Shown piece after piece: positions 51,833 to 60,195 of a DNA stretch of 64,000 nt (within the stretch, counting starts at the first letter, position 1; the number at the start of each line of letters is the position of its first letter). The translations under genes were made by a program, and so were the position numbers. The stretch covers positions 372,001 to 436,000 of the forward strand of contig NZ_JAUQYP010000001.1 of NCBI RefSeq assembly GCF_030586465.1. The letters run 5' to 3'. The notes under the pieces were generated by a model. The model made no database searches, was not told the origin of the DNA, and worked only from the letters and a program-made list of their open reading frames with translations. This stretch comes from Actinotalea lenta (GTDB lineage Bacteria > Actinomycetota > Actinomycetes > Actinomycetales > Cellulomonadaceae).

Positions 51833-53301
51833 GCAACGTGACCGGTGTCGAGACGGTCGAGGTACCAGAAGCGCCCGGTGGGTGGCGTGGCGCCGAGCTC
51901 GCGTGCGTGGAGGCCGGTCCATGGTTGGCAATAGCCCTGGCGTCCGGCTGCGCGGAACGGTCCACCGATGACGCCCTGCTGGAGGCCGTGGTCGGGTTCC
52001 GCAGACTGATCGGCTGGGCGACGGCGGGGGCGGCCCGCGCCGCAGCCGTGCTGGCAGACCGGCCGCTGATGAACCCGGAGTGGCCTGCCACGGCGGGGCA
52101 CGTCTCGGTCACCGACGTCACCGGTGAGGAGCTCGCGATGGCGCTCGGGTGCTCGCGGCGCACGGCGCGCACCCTCGTCCGCGACGGCCGCGCCTACGAG
52201 GGTGCGCTCGCGATGACGGGCGATGCGTTGGCGCGGGGCGAGATCGACCCGTCCAAGGCGCGCATCGTGGTCGATGCGCTCGACGACCAGCCCGTCCGCC
52301 TGGCGCTCGACGTCCAGGACGCCGTACTCCCGGGCGCGCCGCATCGCACGCCCACGCAGCTCGCCCGGGACGTGGCGAAGGCCGTGATCGCGGCGGACCC
52401 GGGCGGCGCCCGGAGCCGCGAGAAGGCGGCGCACACCTGTCGCCGGGTCGATCGGCCACGCTTCCTGCCCGACGGCATGGCCGGCCTGTGGGCGGTGCTG
52501 CCCGCCGCCGAGGCGACCCGGATGGACGCCGGTCTCGACCGACTGGCCAGGTCGCACCGTGCGTCCGGTGACCCCCGCACCCTGGACCAGCTGCGCGCCG
52601 ACCTGCTCGTCGACCTCACCCTGGGCGATGCCACCCACGCGGACACCTCGAGGGCGAGCGCGGCACCGACCCGTGACCCCGATGCGGACAAGGCGTACGC
52701 CGCACGAACAGCCGCACCGAGCCACGCGGCCAGCCCGGCGCCCCTGCCGCAGGAACCCGCCTCGCGCCCTCGCACGTCGCCGCGCTCACTGATCCAGGTG
52801 CTCGTCCCCCTCGACGCACTCCGCGGCGACTCCGATGCGCCCGCAGAGCTGGTGGGCTACGGCCCGATCACCGCCGAGACCGCACGTGAGCTCGCGGGCG
52901 AACCGGAGAGCACGTGGCGGCGGATCGTCACCGATCCTTTGAGCGGTGCCGTCCTCGACGTCGGTCGTACCCGCTACCGACCGCCGGCCGACCTCGTCGC
53001 ACACGTGCAGGCGCGCGATCGCTGGTGTGTGCGCCCCGGTTGTAGTGCAGCCGCGCCTGGGTGCGACCGTGACCACACCGTCGAGTTCGGCAGAGACGAC
53101 GGCCGCACGGCGCACGACAACCTCGGCCCGCTGTGCCGCCGCGACCATCAGGTCAAGACCGACGGCGGGTTCACCACGCGGCAGGTCTCCCCCGGCGTGT
53201 TCGAGGTCCGCACCCCGGTCGGTCGACGGTACCGACACCGGCCGGGGGCCGACACCGCATACGACGAGCTCGGTCGCCACCAGGCCGACCCGCCGTTCTG
53301 A
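51823..53301 (+). CDS. DUF222 / HNH endonuclease-domain protein (13E12-repeat type)
   Basis: 492 aa. DUF222 region at about 40-300 (LLEAVVGFRRLIGWATAGAARAAAV, ELAMALGCSRRTARTLV, ALARGEIDPSKARIVVDAL). A variable Ala/Pro linker follows, then a C-terminal HNH domain with CVRPGC, CDRDHTVEF and HDNLGPLCRRDHQVK. This is the actinobacterial family that includes mycobacterial 13E12 repeats. Its role is unproven. A LexA box on the start codon indicates DNA-damage induction. It lies immediately outside the island's tRNA end, so it is chromosomal flank, though the family itself is mobile-like and multi-copy. Confidence 0.93.
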   Translation: MRSSNVTGVETVEVPEAPGGWRGAELACVEAGPWLAIALASGCAERSTDDALLEAVVGFRRLIGWATAGAARAAAVLADRPLMNPEWPATAGHVSVTDVTGEELAMALGCSRRTARTLVRDGRAYEGALAMTGDALARGEIDPSKARIVVDALDDQPVRLALDVQDAVLPGAPHRTPTQLARDVAKAVIAADPGGARSREKAAHTCRRVDRPRFLPDGMAGLWAVLPAAEATRMDAGLDRLARSHRASGDPRTLDQLRADLLVDLTLGDATHADTSRASAAPTRDPDADKAYAARTAAPSHAASPAPLPQEPASRPRTSPRSLIQVLVPLDALRGDSDAPAELVGYGPITAETARELAGEPESTWRRIVTDPLSGAVLDVGRTRYRPPADLVAHVQARDRWCVRPGCSAAAPGCDRDHTVEFGRDDGRTAHDNLGPLCRRDHQVKTDGGFTTRQVSPGVFEVRTPVGRRYRHRPGADTAYDELGRHQADPPF

Positions 53302-53389
53302 GCAGCGGCCGCGCTGCCTCGGCTCCGCGAACCTGCACCCAGTGCCCGAACACCCAGCACTCGAACACCCAGCGCCCTTGCCCGGACCC

Positions 53390-53443
53390 GTGCCAGTGCC
53401 AGTGCCAGTGCCAGTGCCAGTGCCAGTGCCAGTGCCAGTGCCC
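53390..53443 (+). repeat. GTGCCA hexanucleotide tandem repeat
   Basis: Eight perfect GTGCCA units plus a ninth GTGCCC, in the short space between the convergent DUF222 and OsmC genes. It is preceded by two diverged copies of CGAACACCCAGC (about 53347-53372). Confidence 0.95.
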
Positions 53444-53466
53444 GGATCGTCACAGCGCACGCCGTA

Positions 53467-53925
53467 CTACTCGGACGACTGCTCCCCCGCGAGCCGGGTG
53501 TCGAACAACGCGCCATGCTCAAGGGTGCGGTGCACGGGGCACCGGTCAGCGATCTCTCGGAGGCGAGCGCGCTGCTCGTCGGACAGATCGCCCGTGAACG
53601 TCAGCGTGCAGGTGAACCGGTCACGCATCACGGGCATGCCGTCATCGGTGGTGACCTTGACCTTCTCGTGCCCGATGAGCACCGCGATGGACTCGACCGG
53701 CCACCCCTTGCGCTCCACGTACATGCGCAGCGTCATGGAGATGCACGCACCGAGCGCCGCGCCGAGCATGTCGTAGGGCGCCGGACCGGCGTCGTCGCCG
53801 CCGGCAGACGGAGGCTCGTCCGCGACCCAGGTGTGCAGGCCGACCCGCACCTCCTGGGTGAACGGGCCGGCGGGCGTCTCTCGGACCAGGACCTCGCCCG
53901 GGCCGGGCGCGAGCAGCTCTGTCAT
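53467..53925 (-). CDS. OsmC/YhfA-family peroxide-related protein
   Basis: 152 aa from ATG 53925 with AGGA 8-12 nt upstream (ATG 53934 is also in frame). OsmC fold: TWVADEPPSAGG, PAPYDMLGAALGACISMTLRMY with the active Cys, then a later CPVHRTL bearing the second Cys. Reduces organic hydroperoxides in known relatives. Stands alone, downstream of tRNA-Ser and its terminator. Confidence 0.92.
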   Translation of the reverse strand: MTELLAPGPGEVLVRETPAGPFTQEVRVGLHTWVADEPPSAGGDDAGPAPYDMLGAALGACISMTLRMYVERKGWPVESIAVLIGHEKVKVTTDDGMPVMRDRFTCTLTFTGDLSDEQRARLREIADRCPVHRTLEHGALFDTRLAGEQSSE

Positions 53926-53985
53926 GAGGACCATCCTGGCGCACCGCAGCCGGGCTCACCTCCCCGTGCCCGACGGCCCACGCGA

Positions 53986-54011
53986 AAGGCCGGGCCCATG
54001 GACCCGGCCTT
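53986..54011 (-). terminator. Terminator of tRNA-Ser(GCT)
   Basis: AAGGCCGGG pairs with CCCGGCCTT (9 bp) around an 8-nt loop. On the minus strand it ends CCTTTCG, 28 nt beyond the tRNA 3' end. Confidence 0.8.
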
Positions 54012-54038
54012 GTCGACGCCCTCGGGGGGACACCTCGG

Positions 54039-54129
54039 CGGAGACGGTGGGATTTGAACCCACGGAGGAGGTTGCCCCCCTCACGGCCTTAGCAGGGCCG
54101 CGCACTAGACCTGACTATGCGACGTCTCC
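54039..54129 (-). tRNA. tRNA-Ser (anticodon GCT)
   Basis: 91 nt with a long variable arm, as expected for Ser. Acceptor GGAGACG pairs with CGTCTCC, discriminator G; anticodon loop CTGCTAA; T-arm GGGTTCAAATCCC. CCA is not encoded. Confidence 0.96.
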
Positions 54130-54290
54130 AAGGCCCGACCACCGCCGGGCTGCAGGTCAGGGTACCCGGCCACGCGAGCGTGGAGCAAAGGACCGTCGGA
54201 GCGCCCCCTGCGCACCCGCCGATCCGCGCTTCTGCACGCCCCGCGCGAGCCCCACGACCGGGCAATCTGCGCGGCCGGGCCCCGGGCGGC

Positions 54291-55646
54291 CTACCGCTCG
54301 AACCCCCAGCTCCGGTCCGTCAGGATCCGTCCCGCTGCAAGACCCATGGCGATGCAGATCACCACGAAGGCGGCCTGGCTCCCGGCGGCCAGCGCCGCCT
54401 CCACCTGGCCGTTGTTGAACGACGCCACGGCGCGGTACGCGGCCACTCCCGGCACCATGATCACCACTGCCGGCACCGAGAGGGCCGTCCGCGGGATACC
54501 GGTCCGCGGCCCCACCACGGCGGCCAGCACCGCGACCACGAGCGTGGCGACCATCGTCGCCGCCTGGATCGCCAGGCCGCCGTCGGCGAGCGCGAGGCGC
54601 AGCACGTTGGCCACCATCCCGATGCTGGCCGCCCACATCGCCATGCGGACCGGAGAGTTGAACATCAGCGCGAAGCCGAGCACCCCCAGGAAGCTGGCCA
54701 CCAGCCGGAGCACCGTCATCAGCCACCAGCTCAGGTCCGGCCGGGGAATGGGGTCGGCCTCAAGGCCGGTCGCGAGGGTCACCGCCCACACCGACAGCGC
54801 GGCGGACGTGAGGATCGTCATCCCGTACGTCACCCGCGCCACCCCGGCGGAGAAGTCGGCCTTGGCCAGGTCGAGCGCTCCGGTCACCAGCGGGAACCCG
54901 GGGACCAGGAACAGCACCGAGGAGATGAACCCGGCCTCGTGCCGACTCGCCACGCCCACGACCACGGCATCCAGGGCCAGCACGAACGCCAGGTAGGCCA
55001 GGCACGCGACCGCCGCCGCGACCACGGTCGCACCGAACTGGTTCACCTTCCGGTGCAGCAGCCATCGGCGTGAGTACTGGCCCAGCCCCGCACCCAGCGT
55101 CGCACCGACGATCTCGACCCACCCGCCGTTGTTGAGGAAGGCGAACGCCCCACAGGCCACGCCCGCGGACGCGGCGTTGATCACCGGGACGTACAGCGGC
55201 GCCTTCGACTCGATCCGGTCCAGGTCGCGGTTGACCTCGTCGACGGTCACGCCGGCGTGCATGCCGTTGGCCAGGTCGCTCAGCGCCTGAAGGCGGTCCG
55301 CGTTCACCCCGATCGTGCGCACCTCGGCGACCTCGGTACGGAAGATCGGCCCGCGGTGCGAGGTCGCGGTGATCTCCGTGAGAGTGACGTGCGCCTCGTG
55401 CCGGTCGATCCCCAGGGACCGTGCGACCTGTGCCATCGCGGCCTTCACCCGGTACGACCCGTGACCGGTGGACAGCATGGCCTTGCCCATCCGCAGCACC
55501 GTCCCGGACATCCGGATCAGCTCGACGGGCTCCAGGTCGTTCTCGGAGCGGAGCACCGCCCGGGCCCGCTCGTCGTCCAGGTCGGGGCGGCGCGCCCGGT
55601 CGGCAGCGGGTGCGCCGTCCACGGGCTCGCTCGGCAGGTCAGACAT
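54291..55646 (-). CDS. thrE: Threonine/serine exporter family protein
   Basis: 451 aa from ATG 55646. Soluble N-terminal half (DUF1212: GTVLRMGKAMLSTGHGSYRVK, VTLTEITATSHRG) followed by about ten TMs. The C-terminal part is the fused DUF3815-like half (VGPRTGIPRTALSVPAVVIMVPG). ThrE-type proteins export Thr and Ser by proton-motive force. Upstream GAGGATGGG serves as RBS. It sits between two tRNA-Ser genes. Confidence 0.92.
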   Translation of the reverse strand: MSDLPSEPVDGAPAADRARRPDLDDERARAVLRSENDLEPVELIRMSGTVLRMGKAMLSTGHGSYRVKAAMAQVARSLGIDRHEAHVTLTEITATSHRGPIFRTEVAEVRTIGVNADRLQALSDLANGMHAGVTVDEVNRDLDRIESKAPLYVPVINAASAGVACGAFAFLNNGGWVEIVGATLGAGLGQYSRRWLLHRKVNQFGATVVAAAVACLAYLAFVLALDAVVVGVASRHEAGFISSVLFLVPGFPLVTGALDLAKADFSAGVARVTYGMTILTSAALSVWAVTLATGLEADPIPRPDLSWWLMTVLRLVASFLGVLGFALMFNSPVRMAMWAASIGMVANVLRLALADGGLAIQAATMVATLVVAVLAAVVGPRTGIPRTALSVPAVVIMVPGVAAYRAVASFNNGQVEAALAAGSQAAFVVICIAMGLAAGRILTDRSWGFER

Positions 55647-55816
55647 GCCGCCCATCCTCGCGGGTCGACCGGCGCGGAACCAGGACCCGGGCCACCCCGG
55701 CGCCCCGCGTCCTCGCCAGCACGACCGGCGCGTCCTCCGACGTCGGGGCGCCCCTGCGGACCATGGAGGGGCACCCCGACGAGCTCCCGCCTCTCGGGTT
55801 ACGGAAGGATGGAGCC

Positions 55817-56875
55817 ATGACGACCGCCGCGGACCTGGGTGCGACCGCGCGGGCCGTCGCCCTGGCCCGCACGGCTCGGTTCCCCCGCCTCCGGTACATG
55901 GGCTCCAAGTACCGGCTCACCGGCGAGCTCGCAGCCGTCTTCGAGGAGGTCGGCGGCACATCGGTGCTGGACGCCTTCTCCGGCAGCGGTGTCGTGTCCT
56001 ACCTGCTCAAGTCCCAGGGGTTCTCCGTCACCTCGAACGACTACCTGACCTTCCCCTCGATCATCACCCAGGCGACCGTGGTGAACGACGGCACGACGCT
56101 GAACCCCGAGGACGTCGACCTGATCTGCTCGCCCGCGGCCGACGACCGGGACTTCATCTCCCGGACCTTCGACGGCCTGTACTACGACGCCGCCGACCGG
56201 GCCTTCCTCGACTCGGCCTGGTCGCACGTCGCCACGCTGTCCGGCCACAAGCGCGCGATCGCGATCTCGGCGCTCGTGCTGGCCGCCGCTCGCAAGCAGC
56301 CGCGCGGTGTGTTCACGATCACCGACCAGCGCTACGACGACGGCCGCCGCGACCTGCGGATGACGATGGAGGAGCAGTTCCGGGCGCGGGTGGCCGACTA
56401 CAACGCCGTGGTGTTCGCCAACGGGCAACCGCACCGGTCGCGAACCGGGGACGTGTTCGACGTCGACCCGTCCGGGTACGACCTGGTGTACCTCGACCCG
56501 CCCTACACCCCGCCGACGGACGACAACGACTACATCAAGCGGTACCACTTCCTCGAGGGGCTCTCGGTGTACTGGGAGGGCCAGGAGATCATGGCCCACA
56601 CCAAGACGAAGAAGCTCGCGAAGCGGTTCACGCCGTTCGCGTACCCGCGCACCGTCACCGACGCACTGACACGGCTGCTCGACCGGTTCCAGCACTCGAC
56701 CATCGTGCTGTCGTACTCCTCGAACGCCGTCCCCGACGCCGCGACCATCACGCGGCTGCTGCGCGAGGTGAAGTCCGACGTCACCGTGCACCCGGTCACG
56801 CACACGTACAGCTTCGGGACGCACGTGGCGGCCACCCGCAGGGCCGTCTCCGAGTACCTGTTCGTCGGGCGCTAG
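55817..56875 (+). CDS. D12-class N6-adenine DNA methyltransferase, apparently orphan
   Basis: 352 aa from ATG 55817 with AAGGATGGAG upstream. Alpha-class arrangement: target-side motif RLRYMGSKYRLTGEL, SAM motif DAFSGSGVVSYLL at about 52-64, and catalytic DLVYLDPPYTPP near 220. No restriction endonuclease is seen within reach on either side, so it may be regulatory or a solitary guard. It lies between the ThrE gene and tRNA-Ser(TGA). Long frame upstream to 55421 is a shadow. Confidence 0.9.
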   Translation: MTTAADLGATARAVALARTARFPRLRYMGSKYRLTGELAAVFEEVGGTSVLDAFSGSGVVSYLLKSQGFSVTSNDYLTFPSIITQATVVNDGTTLNPEDVDLICSPAADDRDFISRTFDGLYYDAADRAFLDSAWSHVATLSGHKRAIAISALVLAAARKQPRGVFTITDQRYDDGRRDLRMTMEEQFRARVADYNAVVFANGQPHRSRTGDVFDVDPSGYDLVYLDPPYTPPTDDNDYIKRYHFLEGLSVYWEGQEIMAHTKTKKLAKRFTPFAYPRTVTDALTRLLDRFQHSTIVLSYSSNAVPDAATITRLLREVKSDVTVHPVTHTYSFGTHVAATRRAVSEYLFVGR

Positions 56876-56938
56876 GGAGCCGACGTCCCGTCCCAGGCGC
56901 GGCCCGCGCCCTGAGCCGGCGATCACACTCGCCGCATG

Positions 56939-57027
56939 CGGAGGGCAAGGGATTCGAACCCTTGGGTGCGTGTTGGCGCACCAACGGTTTTCAAGACCGT
57001 CGCCTTCGGCCGCTCAGCCAGCCCTCC
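56939..57027 (-). tRNA. tRNA-Ser (anticodon TGA)
   Basis: 89 nt. Acceptor GGAGGGC with GCCCTCC and discriminator G; anticodon loop CTTGAAA; long variable arm; T-arm GGGTTCGAATCCC. CCA is not encoded. Confidence 0.96.
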
Positions 57028-57242
57028 ATGCCCTCGCGGGCAGCCGCCATTGTGCCAGCGCACCACCCCTGCCGGCGCCCGTGGCGCCGCGCACCGGGCG
57101 CGCACCACCTCGTCGCCGTATCGTCACGCTCCCGACACCTGGCCGCCGCGCGTGTGTCGCCGTTCCCGGCGCACGATGGCAGTGCCATCATGTCGTGCGA
57201 CAACGTGGTCAGCGGCGCCGAATGCCGAGCCCGGGAGCGCAG

Positions 57243-57392
57243 ATGATCTGGATCTGGATCGGCCTGCTCGTCTGGTTCGTCCTGTCCCCTGTCGTCGCCG
57301 TCCTCGTCGGGCGGGGCGTCACCCTCGCGGACGAGCACCGCCCACCCGTCGCGCCGCCACACCCTCGGCTGACGCTCGTCAGCCGAGGCTGA
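57243..57392 (+). CDS. Small single-TM membrane protein
   Basis: 49 aa: a hydrophobic helix (WIWIGLLVWFVLSPVVAVLVG) right after the start and a short polar tail. GGGAGC precedes ATG 57243. The 3' end overlaps the convergent PhzF-like gene by 14 bp. Such tiny membrane proteins are common in this group and have no known function; coding is likely but not certain. Confidence 0.6.
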   Translation: MIWIWIGLLVWFVLSPVVAVLVGRGVTLADEHRPPVAPPHPRLTLVSRG

Positions 57393-58059
57393 CGCCGGCC
57401 CCGGCCACGACGCGGCCGCCGAGCTGCACGGCCCCGTCCGGCAGCACGCGCGTCTCGAGCCACGACCCTCGCCCCTGACGGATCCGCAGGTTCCGCCCGA
57501 GCCGACCCGTCAGGGCCACCGCCGCCGAGCCGGTCGCCTCGTCCTCGGTGATGCCCAGGCCCGGGGCGAACATCCGCGAGCGCACCGTGCCCGCATCCCG
57601 GTCGACCCACGCCCACGCGTACACCTGGGCCACCGTGAACTCGGACGGGTCCAGCGCATCGACGTCCTGCGGCCTGCCGAGCTCGAGCCACTCGAAGTCG
57701 GGGGACCACTCCGGCCTGGCCGTCACGAGCACCACATCGTCAACGACCTGGACCTCGACCCGCCCGGCCGGCACATCGAGCGCCGCCGCCGGCGTCCCCC
57801 GGCGATCCAGCCACCAGGCGGCCCCCACCGTCGGGTGCCCGGCGAACGGCAGCTCCCTGGCGGGCGTGAAGATCCGCAGCCGGGCCACGCGCTCCGGTTC
57901 GCTCGGCTCCTCGTCCAGGACGACGGTCTCGCTGAACCCGAGCCGCGCCGCGACCTCCTGCTCCCGACCCACCACGTCGGCAGCGCGGACGAGCCCGAGC
58001 GGGTTGCCGTACGCGCCGCGGGGGTCGCAGAACACGCGCACGACGTCGACCGTGATCAT
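57379..58059 (-). CDS. PhzF-family isomerase/epimerase-like protein
   Basis: 226 aa from ATG 58059. PhzF fold signatures: GNPLGLV near 18, FSETVVLDE, RIFTPARELPFAGHPTVGAAW at about 61-80, and GITEDEATGSAAVAL near 180. The start overlaps the stop of the upstream PIN gene (ATGA). Slightly short for the family (usually 260-300). Substrate unknown. Confidence 0.9.
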   Translation of the reverse strand: MITVDVVRVFCDPRGAYGNPLGLVRAADVVGREQEVAARLGFSETVVLDEEPSEPERVARLRIFTPARELPFAGHPTVGAAWWLDRRGTPAAALDVPAGRVEVQVVDDVVLVTARPEWSPDFEWLELGRPQDVDALDPSEFTVAQVYAWAWVDRDAGTVRSRMFAPGLGITEDEATGSAAVALTGRLGRNLRIRQGRGSWLETRVLPDGAVQLGGRVVAGAGVSLG

Positions 58060-58466
58060 TCGTCCCACCACCCGTCCGGTCGGCCCGGAGACACCACGTT
58101 CAGACCGTGGATCACGGCCACGCGGGCCAACATCACATCGTAGGTCGCGACGGTGTCCACGTCCGGGTGTGCGGCGGCGATCCCCAGATGGATCGCCGTG
58201 AACGGCGCGACCGCCCCGGTCGCCATCGCGGCCGTGCGCAACGCCTGGTCGCTGAACCGCAGCACCGTCACCCGGTCGGCGACCGCCCGCGCCACCTCGC
58301 GCGCCCGCGGCCCCCTGGGGTCGGCGATGCGGCGCAGCTCGGTCAGGCCGAGCGGTGAGGTCGCCAGTCGCTCCCCCACCTCGTCGGCGAACCGGATCCA
58401 GGCGATGCTCTCCGCGACCGGGTCCAGGACGCGCGCGAGTGCGCCCCCGTCGGCGTAGATGAGCAT
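58056..58466 (-). CDS. PIN-domain protein, VapC-like, with altered active site
   Basis: 136 aa. N-terminal IYADGGALARVL has the first Asp, LGLTELRRI the Glu of VapC toxins. The usual LDAIHLA reads APFTAIHLGIAA, so the third acidic residue is replaced by Thr; TYDVMLA gives the final Asp. No antitoxin gene is upstream. Either an inactive or regulatory PIN protein or a solitary toxin relic. Coupled to the PhzF gene. Confidence 0.8.
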   Translation of the reverse strand: MLIYADGGALARVLDPVAESIAWIRFADEVGERLATSPLGLTELRRIADPRGPRAREVARAVADRVTVLRFSDQALRTAAMATGAVAPFTAIHLGIAAAHPDVDTVATYDVMLARVAVIHGLNVVSPGRPDGWWDE

Positions 58467-58605
58467 CGCGGTCCGTCCTCAGGCCTGTCCCGAGCCTGAA
58501 GCCTAGCCAGGCGGGACCGCCTGCAGCGCCCGCCCACAACCGGACGATCGCCCGCCCTGACCGCCCTTGGTTCCCGGGGGCTGCGGCAGTGCCGGGGTCG
58601 GCGCC

Positions 58606-58678
58606 GGACCGGGGTGGACCGTCGGGCGCTCCACCGTGCGCCGTCGCACGGGACCGCCTGCAGGGTCCACCCCGGACC
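58606..58678. repeat. 15-bp inverted repeat between conservon and PIN gene
   Basis: GGACCGGGGTGGACC (58606-58620) and GGTCCACCCCGGACC (58664-58678) pair at 14 of 15 positions around a 43-nt spacer. Lies downstream of the conservon on the minus strand, so may terminate it. 58467-58720 contains no gene. Confidence 0.55.
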
Positions 58679-58720
58679 CGCCCCGACCGTGGGACCTCGC
58701 GGTCCCGGGCCGAGGCCGGG

Positions 58721-59323
58721 TCAGCCGCGCAGCCGCTCCATCGCGACCTTGACGACCGTGATGAGCGCCTGCTTGGTGGCCTCGCGCGACCGGGCATCGG
58801 TGTACATCAGCGGGGTGTGCTCCGGCACCGCGAGCGCTTCGCGGACGTCCTCGAGGCGGTGACGAGCCACGCCGTCGAAGCAGTTCACGGCGACCACGAA
58901 CGGGATGCCCCGGCTCTCGAAGTAGTCCACGGCGGGGAAGCACTGGTCCAGTCGCTCGGTGTCGACCAGCACGACGGCACCGATGGCGCCCTGCACGAGG
59001 TCGTCCCACATGAACAGGAACCGGTCCTGCCCCGGGGTGCCGAACAGGTAGAGCCAGAGGTCGCCCGGGAGCGCGATCCGGCCGAAGTCCATCGCGACCG
59101 TGGTCGTCGTCTTCCGGTCGGTCACACCACCGGCGTCGTCGACGCCGACGGAGTGCTCGGTCATGGCCGCTTCGGTGTTCAGCGGCTCGATGTCGGAGAT
59201 CGAGCCGATGAACGTCGTCTTGCCGACGGCGAACCCGCCCGCGACGACGATCTTGACGACGGTGGGCGCGACCCGCTCGGCGAGCGCGGGACCGCTCGTG
59301 GCTTCAGAGGGCTGCAATGCCAT
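58721..59323 (-). CDS. CvnD-like small GTPase of the conservon
   Basis: 200 aa from ATG 59323. G1 loop GGFAVGKTTFIGS at 29-41, G3-like LFGTPGQDRFLFMWDD near 95, and NCFDG where NKxD is expected, a common conservon variant. Acts as a signalling switch downstream of the roadblock protein. The start overlaps the DUF742 stop. Last gene of the unit; the cytochrome P450 (CvnE) of some conservons is absent here. Confidence 0.93.
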   Translation of the reverse strand: MALQPSEATSGPALAERVAPTVVKIVVAGGFAVGKTTFIGSISDIEPLNTEAAMTEHSVGVDDAGGVTDRKTTTTVAMDFGRIALPGDLWLYLFGTPGQDRFLFMWDDLVQGAIGAVVLVDTERLDQCFPAVDYFESRGIPFVVAVNCFDGVARHRLEDVREALAVPEHTPLMYTDARSREATKQALITVVKVAMERLRG

Positions 59324-59711
59324 TGAGAACACTCTCCAGCACGCTCAGGGACAGGGCGGGGGACTGGCCGGTGTGAACACTGACCGGGGTGGAGGAATGG
59401 ATGCGGAGATACCCGTCATCCGACAGATCGGTGACGAGCACGCGGACGACACCGATCGGTAGGCGCAGCAGCGCCGAGAGCTCGGCGACGCTCACGAACG
59501 TGTGCCCGGCGTGCTGGAGGATCGCTCGCTTCTCCGGCGGCAGGCCGCGCGCCTCGGCGGCGGCCGGCAGCATCTCGACGAGCGCCTCCAGGGGCAGGTC
59601 GTTGCCAGCCGCACGTACCCGACCACCGGTCACCGCGTACGGGCGTACCGTGCGCGCCTCGTACTCGGTGTCGGCGTCGGCGTGGCGTCCGGCGGCGGAG
59701 GTATCGGACAT
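59304..59711 (-). CDS. DUF742 protein (CvnC-like)
   Basis: 135 aa. Disordered N-terminus, then VRPYAVTGGRVRA and a winged-helix-like core (FVSVAELSALLRLPIGVVRVLVTDL, GYLRIH) typical of DUF742. Located between roadblock and GTPase genes in the conserved order, 8 bp after the former. Confidence 0.93.
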   Translation of the reverse strand: MSDTSAAGRHADADTEYEARTVRPYAVTGGRVRAAGNDLPLEALVEMLPAAAEARGLPPEKRAILQHAGHTFVSVAELSALLRLPIGVVRVLVTDLSDDGYLRIHSSTPVSVHTGQSPALSLSVLESVLNGIAAL

Positions 59712-59719
59712 GTGTCAGT

Positions 59720-60169
59720 TCACCCGACCGTCGAACGCACCGCGCCGTGGACGGGGAGCGCGTTGCGCATCTCGGAGACGAGCTGCGGGGTCAGGACCGA
59801 CTCCGTCCGCGAGACGAGCATCGCCATCTCGTAGCCGACCAGACCGACATCACACGTGGACTCGGCGACGACCGAGAGCACCGAGCCGTCGGAGACGCTC
59901 ATGAGGAAGAGGAACATGTCCTCCATCTCGACGATCGCCTGGCGGACGTCGCCGGCCTCGAGCTGGCGAGCGGCGCCCCGGGTGAGGCTGGACAACCCCG
60001 CCACGATCGCGGAGAGCTGGTCGCCGCTGGTCCGGTCCAGGTTGGCCGACATCGCCATCAGGAGGCCGTCGGCGGAGACGGCCAGCGTGTGCCGGGCACC
60101 TGGCACCGTGCGGACGAAGTTGTCCAGGAGCCAGGCGTAGTTCGCGGCCTCGGCGCTCAGCGTGGTCAC
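59720..60169 (-). CDS. Roadblock/LC7 protein (CvnB-like)
   Basis: 149 aa from GTG 60169, chosen because GAGGAGG lies 7-13 nt upstream; the ATG at 60199 would overlap the kinase stop. Roadblock core: WLLDNFVRTVPGARHTLAVSADGLLMAMS, GDQLSAIVAGLSSLTRGAAR. Regulates the partner GTPase in characterised systems such as MglB. Confidence 0.93.
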   Translation of the reverse strand: MTTLSAEAANYAWLLDNFVRTVPGARHTLAVSADGLLMAMSANLDRTSGDQLSAIVAGLSSLTRGAARQLEAGDVRQAIVEMEDMFLFLMSVSDGSVLSVVAESTCDVGLVGYEMAMLVSRTESVLTPQLVSEMRNALPVHGAVRSTVG

Positions 60170-60195
60170 GTTTCCTCCTCGGTGGTGGGTCTGCA

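Noticed and set aside
53390-53443. GTGCCA repeat considered as CRISPR or iteron origin
   Set aside because: Unit is only 6 bp with no spacers, and no replication gene or cas gene is nearby.
56896-56910. Short palindrome GGCGCGGCCCGCGCC after tRNA-Ser(TGA)
   Set aside because: It has a 7-bp stem with a 1-nt centre, which cannot form a normal hairpin loop; too common in this base composition to call a terminator.
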